Below, in pieces: positions 42,510 to 51,929 of a DNA stretch of 64,000 bases. A model generated the notes under the pieces. The model saw only the letters and a list, made by a program, of their open reading frames with translations, searched no databases and was not told the DNA's origin. Numbering within the stretch: the stretch's first letter is position 1; every line of letters starts with the position of its first letter. Origin of the DNA: Burkholderia latens (lineage in GTDB: Bacteria > Pseudomonadota > Gammaproteobacteria > Burkholderiales > Burkholderiaceae); NCBI RefSeq assembly GCF_902499045.1, contig NZ_CABVPL010000030.1, positions 1 to 64,000 of the forward strand, given 5' to 3'. A program made the position numbers and the translations under genes.

Positions 42510-42553
42510 TTGACTTCCCCCATTCGCGAACTAATATACGCACCGCGTATATT
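42510..42553 (+). promoter_or_regulatory. pyrB promoter with overlapping 9-bp palindrome
   Basis: TTGACT (42510-42515) and TAATAT (42532-42537), 16 bp apart, make a good sigma-70 promoter. A perfect inverted repeat, AATATACGC (42533-42541) and GCGTATATT (42545-42553), begins inside the -10 box and continues over the likely start of transcription. A protein bound there would block initiation. The gene's own product begins with an HTH domain, so autorepression is the natural inference. Confidence 0.6.
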
Positions 42554-42572
42554 TCTCCGAAGGGTGCCGCCA

Positions 42573-43865
42573 ATGACCGTTCCCCAGCAAGCCTTCCTGC
42601 GCGACGCGATGCGCCGCCTCAACATGACCCGCGAAGCGTTCGCGAGCCGCATCGGCGTGAGCCGCCGCGCGCTGGATACGTGGCTGCTGCCCGACGATTC
42701 GCAGGAATCGCGTGGAATGCCCGAGATCGTCGAGCGTTTCGTGTCGGAAATCGTCGAGCGTTCACCGGACGGCGGCAACTATACGCAAAGCGTAGACAAG
42801 CAGGGCCTTGCGAAACAATTCCTGTTCGAAGGCAAGCCGCAGCTGATCTCGGTCGACCAGTTCTCGCGGGACTCGGTCGAGGCGCTGTTCCGCGTCGCCG
42901 ACGTGATGCAGCCGATCGCGCGGCGCCACAAGATTTCGCGCGTGCTCGAAGGCGCGGTGCTCGGCAACCTGTTCTTCGAGGCCAGCACGCGCACCCGCGT
43001 GTCGTTCGGCGCGGCTTTCTGCCGGCTCGGCGGCTCGGTGTGCGACACGACGGGCTTCACGTTCTCGTCGATGGCGAAGGGCGAATCGATCTACGACACG
43101 AGCCGCGTGATGGCGGGCTACGTCGACGCGCTGGTGATCCGCCATCCGGAGAAAGGCTCGGTTGCCGAATTCGCGCGCGCGACCAACCTGCCGGTGATCA
43201 ACGGCGGCGACGGCCCGGGCGAACACCCGAGCCAGGCACTCCTCGATCTCTATACGATCCAGCGCGAATTCTCACGGCTCGGCAAGATCGTCGACGGTGC
43301 GCACATCGCGCTCGTCGGCGACCTGAAATACGGCCGGACCGTGCACTCGCTCGTCAAGCTGCTCGCGCTGTACCGCGGGCTGAAGTTCACGCTCGTGTCG
43401 CCGCCGACGCTTGAAATGCCCGCGTACATCATCGACCAGATCGCGACGAACGGCCACGTGATCGAGCAGACGAACGATCTCGCGACCGGCCTGCTCGGCG
43501 CGGATGTCGTCTACGCGACGCGGATCCAGAAGGAGCGCTTCACGGACGAGTCGTTCGAAGGCTATACGCCCGATTTCCAGATCAACCAGGCGCTCGTCGA
43601 CTCCGTCTGCAAGCCCGACACGCTGATCATGCACCCGCTGCCGCGCGACAGCCGGCCCGGCGCGAACGATCTGTCGGTCGACCTGAACCGCGACCCGCGT
43701 CTCGCGATCTTCCGGCAGACCGACAACGGCATTCCGGTGCGGATGGCGATCTTCGCGGTACTGCTCGGCGTGGAGAACCTCGTCCAGCATTCGATGCGCG
43801 ACGCGACGTGGCGCCCGCCGGCGTACCTCGGGCCCGAAGACGCCGTGTTTCACGGGATCGACTGA
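42573..43865 (+). CDS. pyrB: aspartate carbamoyltransferase with N-terminal HTH domain
   Basis: A 430-residue protein. Residues 75-430 are a complete aspartate carbamoyltransferase: carbamoyl-phosphate loop 'STRTR' (138-142), 'SMAKGES', 'GEHPSQALLDLYTI' and 'HPLPR'. It catalyses the first committed step of pyrimidine synthesis. Residues 7-62 are extra: 'AMRRLNMTREAFASRIGVS' and 'RRALDTWLLP' form an XRE-like HTH. Ordinary bacterial PyrB chains are about 310-340 residues. No pyrC or pyrI is adjacent. The upstream palindrome over the promoter suggests that the enzyme senses its substrate state and regulates its own gene. Confidence 0.92.
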   Translation: MTVPQQAFLRDAMRRLNMTREAFASRIGVSRRALDTWLLPDDSQESRGMPEIVERFVSEIVERSPDGGNYTQSVDKQGLAKQFLFEGKPQLISVDQFSRDSVEALFRVADVMQPIARRHKISRVLEGAVLGNLFFEASTRTRVSFGAAFCRLGGSVCDTTGFTFSSMAKGESIYDTSRVMAGYVDALVIRHPEKGSVAEFARATNLPVINGGDGPGEHPSQALLDLYTIQREFSRLGKIVDGAHIALVGDLKYGRTVHSLVKLLALYRGLKFTLVSPPTLEMPAYIIDQIATNGHVIEQTNDLATGLLGADVVYATRIQKERFTDESFEGYTPDFQINQALVDSVCKPDTLIMHPLPRDSRPGANDLSVDLNRDPRLAIFRQTDNGIPVRMAIFAVLLGVENLVQHSMRDATWRPPAYLGPEDAVFHGID

Positions 43866-44271
43866 TCCGCGCCCGATGTCGCGCGGCTGAACGCGAGTTT
43901 GCTTCAGCTCGGCAGCCGCGCTCGTAAGTCACCCACTCGACGCGCCGGCCTGCACGGCGCGTTGTCATTTTCCGCGCCGACAACGCGCCGGCAGCCGCAC
44001 CGGAGGCAGCGGGCCCAAGGGGCCGATCACACGCAGGCCCGCTGCTTCGAACGGCGCGACGTCGTCGTTCGGCCATTCTCGCGCCCTGCCGGCCCTCAAA
44101 AAGCGTCCGTAACATTCGTCAACGTTCGCCTCATCAATGCGAACAAGAACGCTTCTCATTCAATCAAAAATTACATAGAATGCCGCCTGAAAACAAATCG
44201 TAATAATTCCCGGCGGCGTGCACATTTCCGTAGCGCGCCGTCGCCGGGACCACACCGCGAGGTCGAAGCGC
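43866..44271. other. intergenic region ahead of the iron-receptor operon
   Basis: This 406-bp gap between pyrB and the TonB receptor has no gene. The last 130 bases are clearly AT-richer than the surroundings and hold the receptor promoter (see the separate entry). Confidence 0.4.
44142..44181 (+). promoter_or_regulatory. candidate iron-regulated promoter
   Basis: TTCTCA (44153-44158) and TAGAAT (44176-44181), 17 bp apart, form a plausible promoter. An imperfect inverted repeat, AAGAA-CGC-TTCTC (44145-44157), overlaps the -35 box and resembles half of a Fur box (GAGAA/TTCTC arms). Fur control is expected from the operon's function; the sequence match is partial. Confidence 0.35.
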
Positions 44272-46518
44272 ATGACGAAGTCCCGCCCTGACGAGCTGAA
44301 GCTCGGCAAGTTCACCACCCTGTGCAGCGTGCTGGCCGCGAGCCCCGCGTTCGCCGACGGCACGACGCCGCCGGCCCCGGTCAGCACCGAAGGCCATCTC
44401 GCGCCGATCGAGATCCAGGGCAAGACCGAGCACAGCTACAAGGCCGACTTCTCCGCGTCCGCGAAATTCACCGCGCCGCTCGTCGACACGCCGAAGTCGG
44501 TCACGGTGATCCCGCAGGAGCTGATCCGGAACAGCGGCGCGGCAACGCTGACCGAAGCGCTGCGCACCGTGCCCGGCATCACGTTCGGCGCCGGCGAAGG
44601 CGGCAACCCGCTCGGCGATCGCCCGTTCATCCGCGGCTACGACACGCAGGGCAGCATGTTCGTCGACGGGATGCGCGACACGGGCGCGACCACGCGCGAG
44701 ATCTTCAACACCGAGCGCGTCGAAGTCACCAAGGGCTCCGACGGCGCATATGGCGGCCGCGGCGGCGCGGGCGGCAGCATCAACCTGATCACGAAGGCGC
44801 CGCACCTCGGCACGACCGCCGCCGCGAGCGCGGGCCTCGGCACCGACCGCTATCGCCGCTTCACCGCCGACGGCAACTGGCAGTTCGCCGATCACGCCGC
44901 GTTCCGCCTGAACCTGATGAGCCACAACAACGACGTCGCCGGCCGCGACGCGGTCAACAACGAGCGCTGGGGCGTCGCGCCGTCGATCGCGTTCGGCCTC
45001 GGCACGCCGACGCGCGTGACCGCGAGCTACTACCACCTGTCGACCGACGACATGCCCGACGGCGGCATTCCGTACTTCTATACGGCGTCGAACAAGCCCG
45101 CGAACGTCGGCACGATCTACCCGGCGCCCGTCGACCGCCACAACTTCTACGGCCTGATCGACCGCGATTTCCGCAAGACCACGTCGGACATCAGCACGAT
45201 CAAGATCGAGCACGACATCACGCCGAACCTGACGGTGCGCAACACGACGCGCTACACGGAATCGACGCAGGATTACATCTGGACGCAGCCGGACGACAGC
45301 CAGGGCAACGTGGTCAACGGCAAGGTCTGGCGCCGCAACAACAACCGCAACAGCTCGATCAACAGCCTCGCGAACCTGACCGAGCTGTTCGGCGAATTCC
45401 GCACCGGGCCGTTCAAGCACAGCTTCACGACCGGCATCGAACTGTCGCGCGAATGGGGCAAGCGCGATTCGTACACGGTCGCGACCGACAACGGCAAGAT
45501 CTGCCAGAAGGGCATCGGCGCGGCGTCGGGCTACAACTGCACGAGCCTGTGGTCGCCGAACCCGAGCGATCCCTGGGCCGGCTCGATCACGCGCAACAAC
45601 GACTACGCGCATGCGCGCACCACGACGAAGTCGATCTACGGTTTCGACACGATCGAACTCGCGCCGCGCTGGCAGGTGAACGCCGGCGTGCGCGTCGACG
45701 ATTACTCGACCCGCTTCACCGATACCCGTGCGAACGGCGGCAAGACGTACACGCGCGACGATACGCTCGTGAACTGGCAGGCCGGCCTCGTGTTCAAGCC
45801 CGCGCAGAACGGCAGCATCTACGCGTCGTATGCGACGTCGTCGACGCCGGCTGGCATGCTGCTCGGCGAAGGCAGCGAAACGCAGTCGCTGACGCCGGGC
45901 CGCGGCGGCGTCGGCCCGAACGCCGATCAGCTTTCGCCGGAAAAGAACCGCAGTATCGAGCTGGGCACGAAGTGGAACGTGCTGAACGACAAGCTGTCGC
46001 TGACGGCCGCGCTGTTCCAGATCGACACGACGAATGCGCGCGTGACGCTGCCGAACAACGAGTACGCGATGGTCGGCAACAAGCGCGTGCAGGGTCTCGA
46101 ACTCGGTGTCGCCGGGCAAATCACCAAGCAATGGCAGGTGTTCGGCGGCTACACGTACATGAAGAGCGCGCTGCGCGACAACGGCAAGGATGCCGCGAAC
46201 AACGGCCACCGGTTCCCGAACACGCCGAAGCACAGCCTGACGATGTGGTCGAACTACGACGTGACGCCGAAGTTCACCGTCGGCGGCGGTGCGTTCTACA
46301 TGTCCGAAGTGTTCGGCGACCCCGCGAACCTGCGTGCGGTGCCGTCGTACTGGCGCTTCGACGCGATGGCGCAATACCGGATCAACAAGAAGCTCGATCT
46401 GCAGCTGAACGTGAACAACCTGTTCAACCGCACGTATTTCGATCAGGCGTATCCGTCGCACTACGCGTCGATCGCGCCGGGGCGCTCGGCGTTCGTCACG
46501 CTGAACGCGCGTTACTGA
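44272..46518 (+). CDS. piuA: TonB-dependent catecholate siderophore receptor
   Basis: A 748-residue outer-membrane receptor. After a signal peptide come the plug domain ('[15 protein letters not shown]', '[19 protein letters not shown]', '[20 protein letters not shown]', '[21 protein letters not shown]') and a long beta-barrel ending '[12 protein letters not shown]' with the terminal aromatic residue. The following Sel1 and PiuC genes give the same context as piuA in Pseudomonas and fiu in Escherichia, whose receptors take up catecholates. Orthologues are also the entry route of siderophore-beta-lactams. The symbol is by context and pattern. Confidence 0.85.
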   Translation: MTKSRPDELKLGKFTTLCSVLAASPAFADGTTPPAPVSTEGHLAPIEIQGKTEHSYKADFSASAKFTAPLVDTPKSVTVIPQELIRNSGAATLTEALRTVPGITFGAGEGGNPLGDRPFIRGYDTQGSMFVDGMRDTGATTREIFNTERVEVTKGSDGAYGGRGGAGGSINLITKAPHLGTTAAASAGLGTDRYRRFTADGNWQFADHAAFRLNLMSHNNDVAGRDAVNNERWGVAPSIAFGLGTPTRVTASYYHLSTDDMPDGGIPYFYTASNKPANVGTIYPAPVDRHNFYGLIDRDFRKTTSDISTIKIEHDITPNLTVRNTTRYTESTQDYIWTQPDDSQGNVVNGKVWRRNNNRNSSINSLANLTELFGEFRTGPFKHSFTTGIELSREWGKRDSYTVATDNGKICQKGIGAASGYNCTSLWSPNPSDPWAGSITRNNDYAHARTTTKSIYGFDTIELAPRWQVNAGVRVDDYSTRFTDTRANGGKTYTRDDTLVNWQAGLVFKPAQNGSIYASYATSSTPAGMLLGEGSETQSLTPGRGGVGPNADQLSPEKNRSIELGTKWNVLNDKLSLTAALFQIDTTNARVTLPNNEYAMVGNKRVQGLELGVAGQITKQWQVFGGYTYMKSALRDNGKDAANNGHRFPNTPKHSLTMWSNYDVTPKFTVGGGAFYMSEVFGDPANLRAVPSYWRFDAMAQYRINKKLDLQLNVNNLFNRTYFDQAYPSHYASIAPGRSAFVTLNARY

Positions 46519-46521
46519 TCG

Positions 46522-47277
46522 ATGGAGGCCGTCTCGCTGAAGGCGCTCGCGTCGGTATCGCCGCGCGAGTTCGCCGACATCCTGGCCGGGCCGCCCGAGC
46601 GCGCCGCCGCGTGGGTCGCGGCGGCTGCCGAACACGGCATCGTCGATGCGCAGGCCGTCTACGGCCAGTATCTGCTCGACGGGCATGGTGTCGCGCGCGA
46701 TCCGGGCGCCGCGTTCGGCTGGTTCGGGCACGCGGCGCGCGCCGGCCATCCGATGGCGATGAACATGCTCGGGCGCTGCTACGAGCTCGGCTGGGGCACG
46801 GCCGCGTGCGCGCCGGTAGCGGTGTACTGGTATCGGCTCGCCGCGCAGGCGGAGCTCGACTGGGGCATGTACAACTATGCGACGGCGCTCGCGCTCGGCA
46901 ATGGTGTCGACGAGAACCGCGCCGAGGCGCTCGACTGGCTTCGCCGTGCGGCCGCGCTCGGCCATGCGAAATCGATCAACCTGATCGGCGGCTTCTACGA
47001 GGACGGCTGGGTCGTGGCGGCCGACGCCGACGCCGCGTTCGATCACTATCGCCGCGCAGCCGAGGGCGGCGACTTTCGCGGCCAGTTCAACTATGCGCGG
47101 CTGCTCGCCGAACGCGGACGCATCGACGAAGCACTCGCGTGGCTCGCGCGCGTGCCGGCCGCGGCGACGCCTGCGTTCATCGCGAAGATGCGTGCATATC
47201 TCGCGGCGTCGCCGATCGGCGCGATGCGCGCGGCGGCGGCGCAGTTGCCTTCTCTTCAGACGGAATTCGAATCGTGA
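46522..47277 (+). CDS. Sel1/TPR repeat protein of the piu operon
   Basis: A 251-residue helical repeat protein. Successive Sel1-like units are seen: '[20 protein letters not shown]', '[15 protein letters not shown]', '[20 protein letters not shown]', '[20 protein letters not shown]' and '[19 protein letters not shown]'. Such repeats mediate protein contacts. It starts 3 bp after the receptor stop and its TGA overlaps the ATG of piuC, so all three genes are one operon. Confidence 0.9.
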   Translation: MEAVSLKALASVSPREFADILAGPPERAAAWVAAAAEHGIVDAQAVYGQYLLDGHGVARDPGAAFGWFGHAARAGHPMAMNMLGRCYELGWGTAACAPVAVYWYRLAAQAELDWGMYNYATALALGNGVDENRAEALDWLRRAAALGHAKSINLIGGFYEDGWVVAADADAAFDHYRRAAEGGDFRGQFNYARLLAERGRIDEALAWLARVPAAATPAFIAKMRAYLAASPIGAMRAAAAQLPSLQTEFES

Positions 47278-47957
47278 TGCTTCATGTCCCCGGCGTGTTG
47301 ACCAACGCGCAGGTCGCGCAATGCCGCGCATTGCTCGACGGCGCGGACTGGGTCGACGGCAACGCGACGTCCGGCGCGCAGTCGGCGCTCGCGAAGCGCA
47401 ATCGGCAGTTGCCGGAAGGGTCGCCGGTTGCGCGAGCGGTCGGCGACGCGATCCAGGATGCGCTGGCGCAACACGCATTGTTCTTTTCGGCGGCGTTGCC
47501 GTTGAAGGTGTTTCCGCCGCTGTTCAACCGCTATGCAGGCGGCGAGACGTTCGGCACGCACGTCGACAACGCGATCCGGCTGCTGCGCGGCACGGATTTT
47601 CGCGTACGCAGCGATCTGTCGGCGACGTTGTTTCTCGCGGAACCGGATGCGTACGACGGCGGTGAGCTATGCGTCGAGGATACGTACGGCGTGCATCGCG
47701 CGAAGCTGCCGGCCGGCGATCTCGTGCTGTATCCGGCGTCGAGCCTGCATCGGGTGACGCCTGTGACCCGCGGCGAACGCGTGGCGTCGTTCTTCTGGAT
47801 TCAGAGCATGGTCCGCGACGACGGCGATCGCACGCTGCTGTTCCAGCTCGATACGCAGATTCAGGCGCTTTCCGCCGAGAAAGGGGCGAAGGATCCGATG
47901 GTCATTTCGTTGACGGGGATTTACCACAATCTGTTGAGGAAGTGGGCGGATGCGTAG
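47277..47957 (+). CDS. piuC: Fe(II)/2-oxoglutarate-dependent dioxygenase
   Basis: A 226-residue PKHD-type hydroxylase. The iron ligands are His95 and Asp97 in 'THVDNAI' and His158 in 'SSLHRV'; Arg168 in 'TRGER' would bind 2-oxoglutarate. '[11 protein letters not shown]' and '[10 protein letters not shown]'-like C-terminal elements match PiuC/YbiX. These proteins accompany catecholate receptors; the hydroxylated substrate is unknown. Its ATG shares one base with the Sel1 stop (TGATG). It closes the operon. Confidence 0.93.
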   Translation: MLHVPGVLTNAQVAQCRALLDGADWVDGNATSGAQSALAKRNRQLPEGSPVARAVGDAIQDALAQHALFFSAALPLKVFPPLFNRYAGGETFGTHVDNAIRLLRGTDFRVRSDLSATLFLAEPDAYDGGELCVEDTYGVHRAKLPAGDLVLYPASSLHRVTPVTRGERVASFFWIQSMVRDDGDRTLLFQLDTQIQALSAEKGAKDPMVISLTGIYHNLLRKWADA

Positions 47958-48577
47958 CGTGAACCCGTAACGCCGCGCCCGGACGGGAAAGTTTGTCGAA
48001 CGGGTTCGGCGTCGCTTGCATCGGATCGCCGCACGCGTCTGAAACGACCAAGATCGGACGGCCGGCTCATATCATGATGCCGAACGCTCCTGTTTCCAGA
48101 TCCGGGTTCCACGCTCGCGCGCTCGAATAATTCCGGCTCGTGGAGGCCACCGGTGAAAGCGTGATCGTTACCGTCCACTGCGGGCGCGGGCCGAAATCCG
48201 GTCTTGCCGCGCCCGCGAATCCCGGCCGTTGGACATATTGCGCGGGTCGGTCATGCGCTACGAGCGCTACGACGATCCTTTCGATCCGGTCGCGGACGAT
48301 GATTGGCAGGCTTCGCGGCGATCGTGCCGGATACGCATGCATTGGAGTGGTGCATGACGGGCGGTCCGTCGCTAGCAAGAAGGCCTGAGTCGGGCCCGAA
48401 GCGCAATCGATCGCGCGCGACGAACGCGCGCTCGCCGCGTGCGCGGTCTCCGCATGGGAAAGGCAAACCATCCACTGACATTCTTTCCGACGACCGCACC
48501 CGTCGGTAACATCCGCACTTGCCGATCCCCGCCCGCTCCCGCACAATCGGATCACCTGCCTCCGTCCCCCCGCGCCG
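47958..48577. other. 620-bp region without a confident gene
   Basis: Codon bias here is weak in every frame and several short frames overlap on both strands. A 34-codon frame at 48253 ('MRYERYDDPFDPVADDDWQ') looks a little protein-like and may be the remnant of a gene, but it has no recognisable homology pattern. No hairpin with a T-run was found behind piuC. I call no gene. Confidence 0.4.
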
Positions 48578-49162
48578 ATGTCCTATGCGTCACTCGCCAC
48601 CGGCGTCCTGCTCGCCGGCGGTCTCGGTCAACGTTTCGACCCGAGCGGTCTGCACAGCAAGCTGCTCGCGCTGCTTCCCGACGGCACGCCGGTTGCGGTC
48701 GCGGCCGCGCGTCATCTGGCCGCGGCCACCGCGGACGTGATCGCCGTCGTGCGGCCCGGCGCCGAAAAACTGGCGATGCTGCTGAACGAAGCCGGCTGTC
48801 ACGTCGTCTACGCGCCCGACGCGGAGCGCGGCATGGGCGCGAGCCTGGCGGCGGGCGTACGCGCGACACCGGACGCGACCGGCTGGCTGGTCGCGCTCGG
48901 CGACATGCCGTGGATCGCGGCGTCCACGTACGAAGCGCTCACGCGCGCGCTGGACGCCGACGACGCGTCGATCGTCGCGCCCGTGCATCGCGGCGTGCGC
49001 GGCCATCCGGTCGGTTTCGCCGCGCAGCATTATGAAGCGCTCGCCACGCTCGACGGCGATACGGGTGCACGCGCGTTGCTCGCGAGCGCGCCGGTGACGC
49101 TGCTCGACGTCGACGATCCCGGCATCCTGCGCGACGTCGACACGCCGGCGGATCTGCGCTGA
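48578..49162 (+). CDS. MobA/MocA-like nucleotidyltransferase
   Basis: A 194-residue protein with the nucleotidyltransferase fold used to attach GMP or CMP to molybdopterin. 'GVLLAGGLGQRF' is the nucleotide loop, 'LLALLPDGTPVAVAAARHL' follows, 'VALGDMPWI' carries the metal-binding Asp, and 'DVDTPADL' ends the domain. The MocA-type pattern fits best, but no other molybdenum-cofactor or xanthine-dehydrogenase gene is adjacent, so the real substrate is open. Confidence 0.82.
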   Translation: MSYASLATGVLLAGGLGQRFDPSGLHSKLLALLPDGTPVAVAAARHLAAATADVIAVVRPGAEKLAMLLNEAGCHVVYAPDAERGMGASLAAGVRATPDATGWLVALGDMPWIAASTYEALTRALDADDASIVAPVHRGVRGHPVGFAAQHYEALATLDGDTGARALLASAPVTLLDVDDPGILRDVDTPADLR

Positions 49163-49363
49163 TATCGGCACACACCCGCCAGGCAGCGCGTCGAACGCAC
49201 ACGTTTGCCGCCAGTCCCGGCGCGATACGTGCAGACATCCGAATATCGCCCGGAATCCCGGCCCTGCCGTCACAATCCCGCTGCAAACGCTCGCCCGATT
49301 GCCTATAACGGAGACGAGGCGCGCCTGCCGCGCCACCGTCGTCACGCATTGTGCGAGCTCTCC

Positions 49364-49507
49364 ATGGACCACACGACCCCGATGCCCGAGCCCCCCGCCG
49401 ATCCGAACCGCGATCCGGAAGACGACCCGTTGTCGCCACCCGCGCCGGGCCATCCTCACGACAACCCGCAGCAGCCCGACGGGCCGCCGAGCAAGGATCC
49501 CATATAG
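49364..49507 (+). CDS. small proline-rich hypothetical protein
   Basis: A 47-residue protein, highly acidic and proline-rich: 'MDHTTPMPEPPADPNRDPED', then 'PPAPGHPHDNPQQPDGPP'. It has no fold-forming hydrophobic core and would be disordered. It has its own ATG 201 bp after the nucleotidyltransferase and no clear ribosome site. The non-random composition suggests a real protein, but I cannot exclude chance. Confidence 0.45.
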   Translation: MDHTTPMPEPPADPNRDPEDDPLSPPAPGHPHDNPQQPDGPPSKDPI

Positions 49508-49595
49508 CCGGACGGCCGCGCGCCGCATTCATCCGTTTCGAAACGGATCCGGCACCCGACGCGACGCGCGGCCGCCGCTGGCGCACGCGCGTCTG

Positions 49596-50354
49596 CTAGC
49601 GCGCGGTATACCCGCCGTCGATCGCCAGCGACACGCCGCTGATCATCGACGCCGCATCGCTGAGCAGGAACAGGATCGGCTCGACGACCTCGTCCGGCTC
49701 CGCGAAGCGCCCGAGCGGAATCGCCGCGAGCATCGGCGCGCGCTTCTCCGGCGCGCTCCACGCGAATTGCGCCATCGGCGTCAGCGTGACGGTCGGGTTC
49801 ACGCTGTTCACGCGAATGCCGTGCGCACCGAGTTCGATGCACAGCACCCGCGTGATCGCGTCGAGCGCTGCCTTCGACGCGCAATAGCTCAGATGCGCGG
49901 GCAAGCCGACCAGCGCGGCCTGGCTCGATACGTTGACGATGCTGCCGCGCGCATGCGCGGCGCCGCGTGCATCGCGCGCAATCATCTTCCGCGCGACGGC
50001 CCGCGCGACGAGCGCGGCGCCACGCGCATTGACGGCCATCACGCGATCGAACTGCTCGGCGCTGATTTCCAGCGCCGGTTCGAGCGATGCGATACCCGCG
50101 CAATTGACGAGCGCGTCGAACGCGTCATACGCGGCGAGCGCCGCATCGATCGCCGCTTCGCCGCCGCCGACATCGAAGCGCAACGTATCGCACGCGATCT
50201 CGCGAGCAAGCCCGTCGAGCGCGGCCGCATCGCGCGCAGCCGCGACGACGTGCGCGCCCGCACCGGCCAGCGCGACCGCGCACGCGCGCCCGATCCCGCT
50301 CGACGCGCCGGTGACGAGCACCCGTGAACCGCTGAAATCGAATCGTGTCTTCAT
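49596..50354 (-). CDS. SDR-family polyol/sugar dehydrogenase
   Basis: A 252-residue short-chain dehydrogenase with an intact active site: 'VTGASSGIGRACAVAL', 'NCAGIASLEPALE', 'VNVSSQAAL' and 'SYCASKAALDAI', ending 'SGVSLAIDGGYTAR'. The pattern is that of L-xylulose/arabinitol/threitol-type dehydrogenases. Its ATG overlaps the TGA of the FGGY kinase gene (ATGA), making it the last gene of the polyol operon. Confidence 0.88.
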   Translation of the reverse strand: MKTRFDFSGSRVLVTGASSGIGRACAVALAGAGAHVVAAARDAAALDGLAREIACDTLRFDVGGGEAAIDAALAAYDAFDALVNCAGIASLEPALEISAEQFDRVMAVNARGAALVARAVARKMIARDARGAAHARGSIVNVSSQAALVGLPAHLSYCASKAALDAITRVLCIELGAHGIRVNSVNPTVTLTPMAQFAWSAPEKRAPMLAAIPLGRFAEPDEVVEPILFLLSDAASMISGVSLAIDGGYTAR

Positions 50355-51898
50355 GATGACGCTCGCAATTCGTGCATGATCGGCCTGAGCGCCGGATACA
50401 GCGCCGTGTAAAGCGCGAAGCGCGCCGCATACGCATTCGCACGCGCTTGATCCGGCCGCGCGCGTTCGACGAGCGTGACCCAGCCGCCCTGCGCGTCGTC
50501 GTGCGACACCAGCCCCGCGCCGACGCCCGCGAGCAGCGCGGCGCCCATCGCGGCTTCGACGTCCTGCTCGATCGTCCATACCGGAAAACCGGTCACGTCC
50601 GCGACGATCTGCATCCACAGCGAAGAATGCGCGGCCCCGCCGACGACGATCAATCGATCGTCGAGCGCCGCCGCGCCGCGCCGGCCGGCTTCGATGTTGT
50701 GCCGCAGCGCGAACGCGACGCCTTCGAGCACCGCGCGATACAGGTGCGCACGCGTATGCGCGAGACTCAGCCCGACGAACGCGCCGCTCGCCTTCGCATC
50801 CCACACGGGGCTGCGTTCGCCCATCAGATACGGCAGGAACAGCACACCATCCGCTCCGGGCGGCACGCGCTCGGCCCCTTCCTCCAGCAGCACGTGCGGA
50901 TCGCCGTGCGGCAGCAATCGCGCCGCATCGATTTCCGCATGACAGAACTGGTCGCGAAACCACGCGACCGATGCGCCGGCCGTGATCGCGCCGCCGAACA
51001 CGTACGAATCGCGCTGCCCGTGGAACACGTGCGGCATGCTGACGAGCCCGTGGCGCGCATCGACGTGCTGGGTCACATAGCCCCAGCACATGCTCGTGCC
51101 GATCATCGCGACATGCTGGCCGGTGCGCGTCGCGCCGGCCGCGAAGGTCGCGACGGCCGCGTCGACACCACCCGCGACGATCGGCGTGCCGGCCGGCAGG
51201 CCGAGCTGCCCGGTCCATTGCGACAGCAAGCCGCCGACGACGTCGGTCGATTCGACCAGCCGCTCGGGCATCATCGTCGCCGGAATGCCGAGCATGTCGA
51301 GCGCGTCGTCGGACCACTCGCGGCGCGCGACGTCGTACACGCCGCCGATGTTGCCGGCCGAACTGTGGTCCACGGCGACTTCGCCGGTCAGCAGGTAGAT
51401 CACGTACGCGTTCGGCGGCAGGAAATAGCGCACGTTCGCCCATACGTCCGGCCGCTGCTCGCGCAGCCACAGCATCTTGGTGAAGCCGTAGTAGCTGTCG
51501 ACGCCGTTGCCCGTGATCACGCGCAGCCGCTCGACGTTCACGTTTGCGTTCACCCAGTCGACTTCCGCGGTTGCGCGCCGGTCCATCCAGATCAGGCACG
51601 GATGAAGCGGCCGCATGTCGCTGTCGACGGGAACGCCGGAGCCGCCGTACAGGCTGCTCACGCACACGGCGCGGATCGCGTCGGCCGGCACGCCGTGCTC
51701 GCGCGCGTCGCGCACGCAGCCGCCGATGCATTCGAGCACCGCGTCGAACCATACCTGCGGCCATTGTTCGGCCCACAGCGGGCGCGGCGTGTCGGGCTGG
51801 TAGCCGGCCGAGCGGCGCGCGACGATCGTGCCGCGCCGATCGACGAGCAGCGCCTTGGTGCTCTGCGTGCCGATGTCGACGCCTATGACGTATTCCAT
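50351..51898 (-). CDS. FGGY-family carbohydrate kinase
   Basis: A 515-residue ATP-dependent sugar kinase. 'YVIGVDIGTQSTKALLVDRR' is the N-terminal phosphate loop; 'LPYLMGERSPVWDAKASGAFVGLS' and 'VVGGAAHSSLWMQIVADV' are the two FGGY signatures, and 'GAAMGAALLAGVGAGL'-like sequence closes the ATP site. The relation is to xylulokinases and related polyol kinases. It lies 31 bp after the dehydrogenase gene and is coupled to the SDR, so it should phosphorylate the ketose produced by the dehydrogenase. Confidence 0.92.
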   Translation of the reverse strand: MEYVIGVDIGTQSTKALLVDRRGTIVARRSAGYQPDTPRPLWAEQWPQVWFDAVLECIGGCVRDAREHGVPADAIRAVCVSSLYGGSGVPVDSDMRPLHPCLIWMDRRATAEVDWVNANVNVERLRVITGNGVDSYYGFTKMLWLREQRPDVWANVRYFLPPNAYVIYLLTGEVAVDHSSAGNIGGVYDVARREWSDDALDMLGIPATMMPERLVESTDVVGGLLSQWTGQLGLPAGTPIVAGGVDAAVATFAAGATRTGQHVAMIGTSMCWGYVTQHVDARHGLVSMPHVFHGQRDSYVFGGAITAGASVAWFRDQFCHAEIDAARLLPHGDPHVLLEEGAERVPPGADGVLFLPYLMGERSPVWDAKASGAFVGLSLAHTRAHLYRAVLEGVAFALRHNIEAGRRGAAALDDRLIVVGGAAHSSLWMQIVADVTGFPVWTIEQDVEAAMGAALLAGVGAGLVSHDDAQGGWVTLVERARPDQARANAYAARFALYTALYPALRPIMHELRASS

Positions 51899-51929
51899 GT
51901 TCTCTCCGGTGACGCACGTGCGCCGGCCA

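Noticed and set aside
44164-47478. 1104-codon open frame on the minus strand
   Set aside because: It is antisense to piuA and the Sel1 gene, is Arg/Ala/Val-rich with no recognisable domain, and arises from the GC3 bias of the real genes.
48067-48555. 162-codon minus-strand frame and overlapping short frames as genes
   Set aside because: Weak codon bias, no ribosome site, no recognisable motif, and several equally long frames compete in the same interval.
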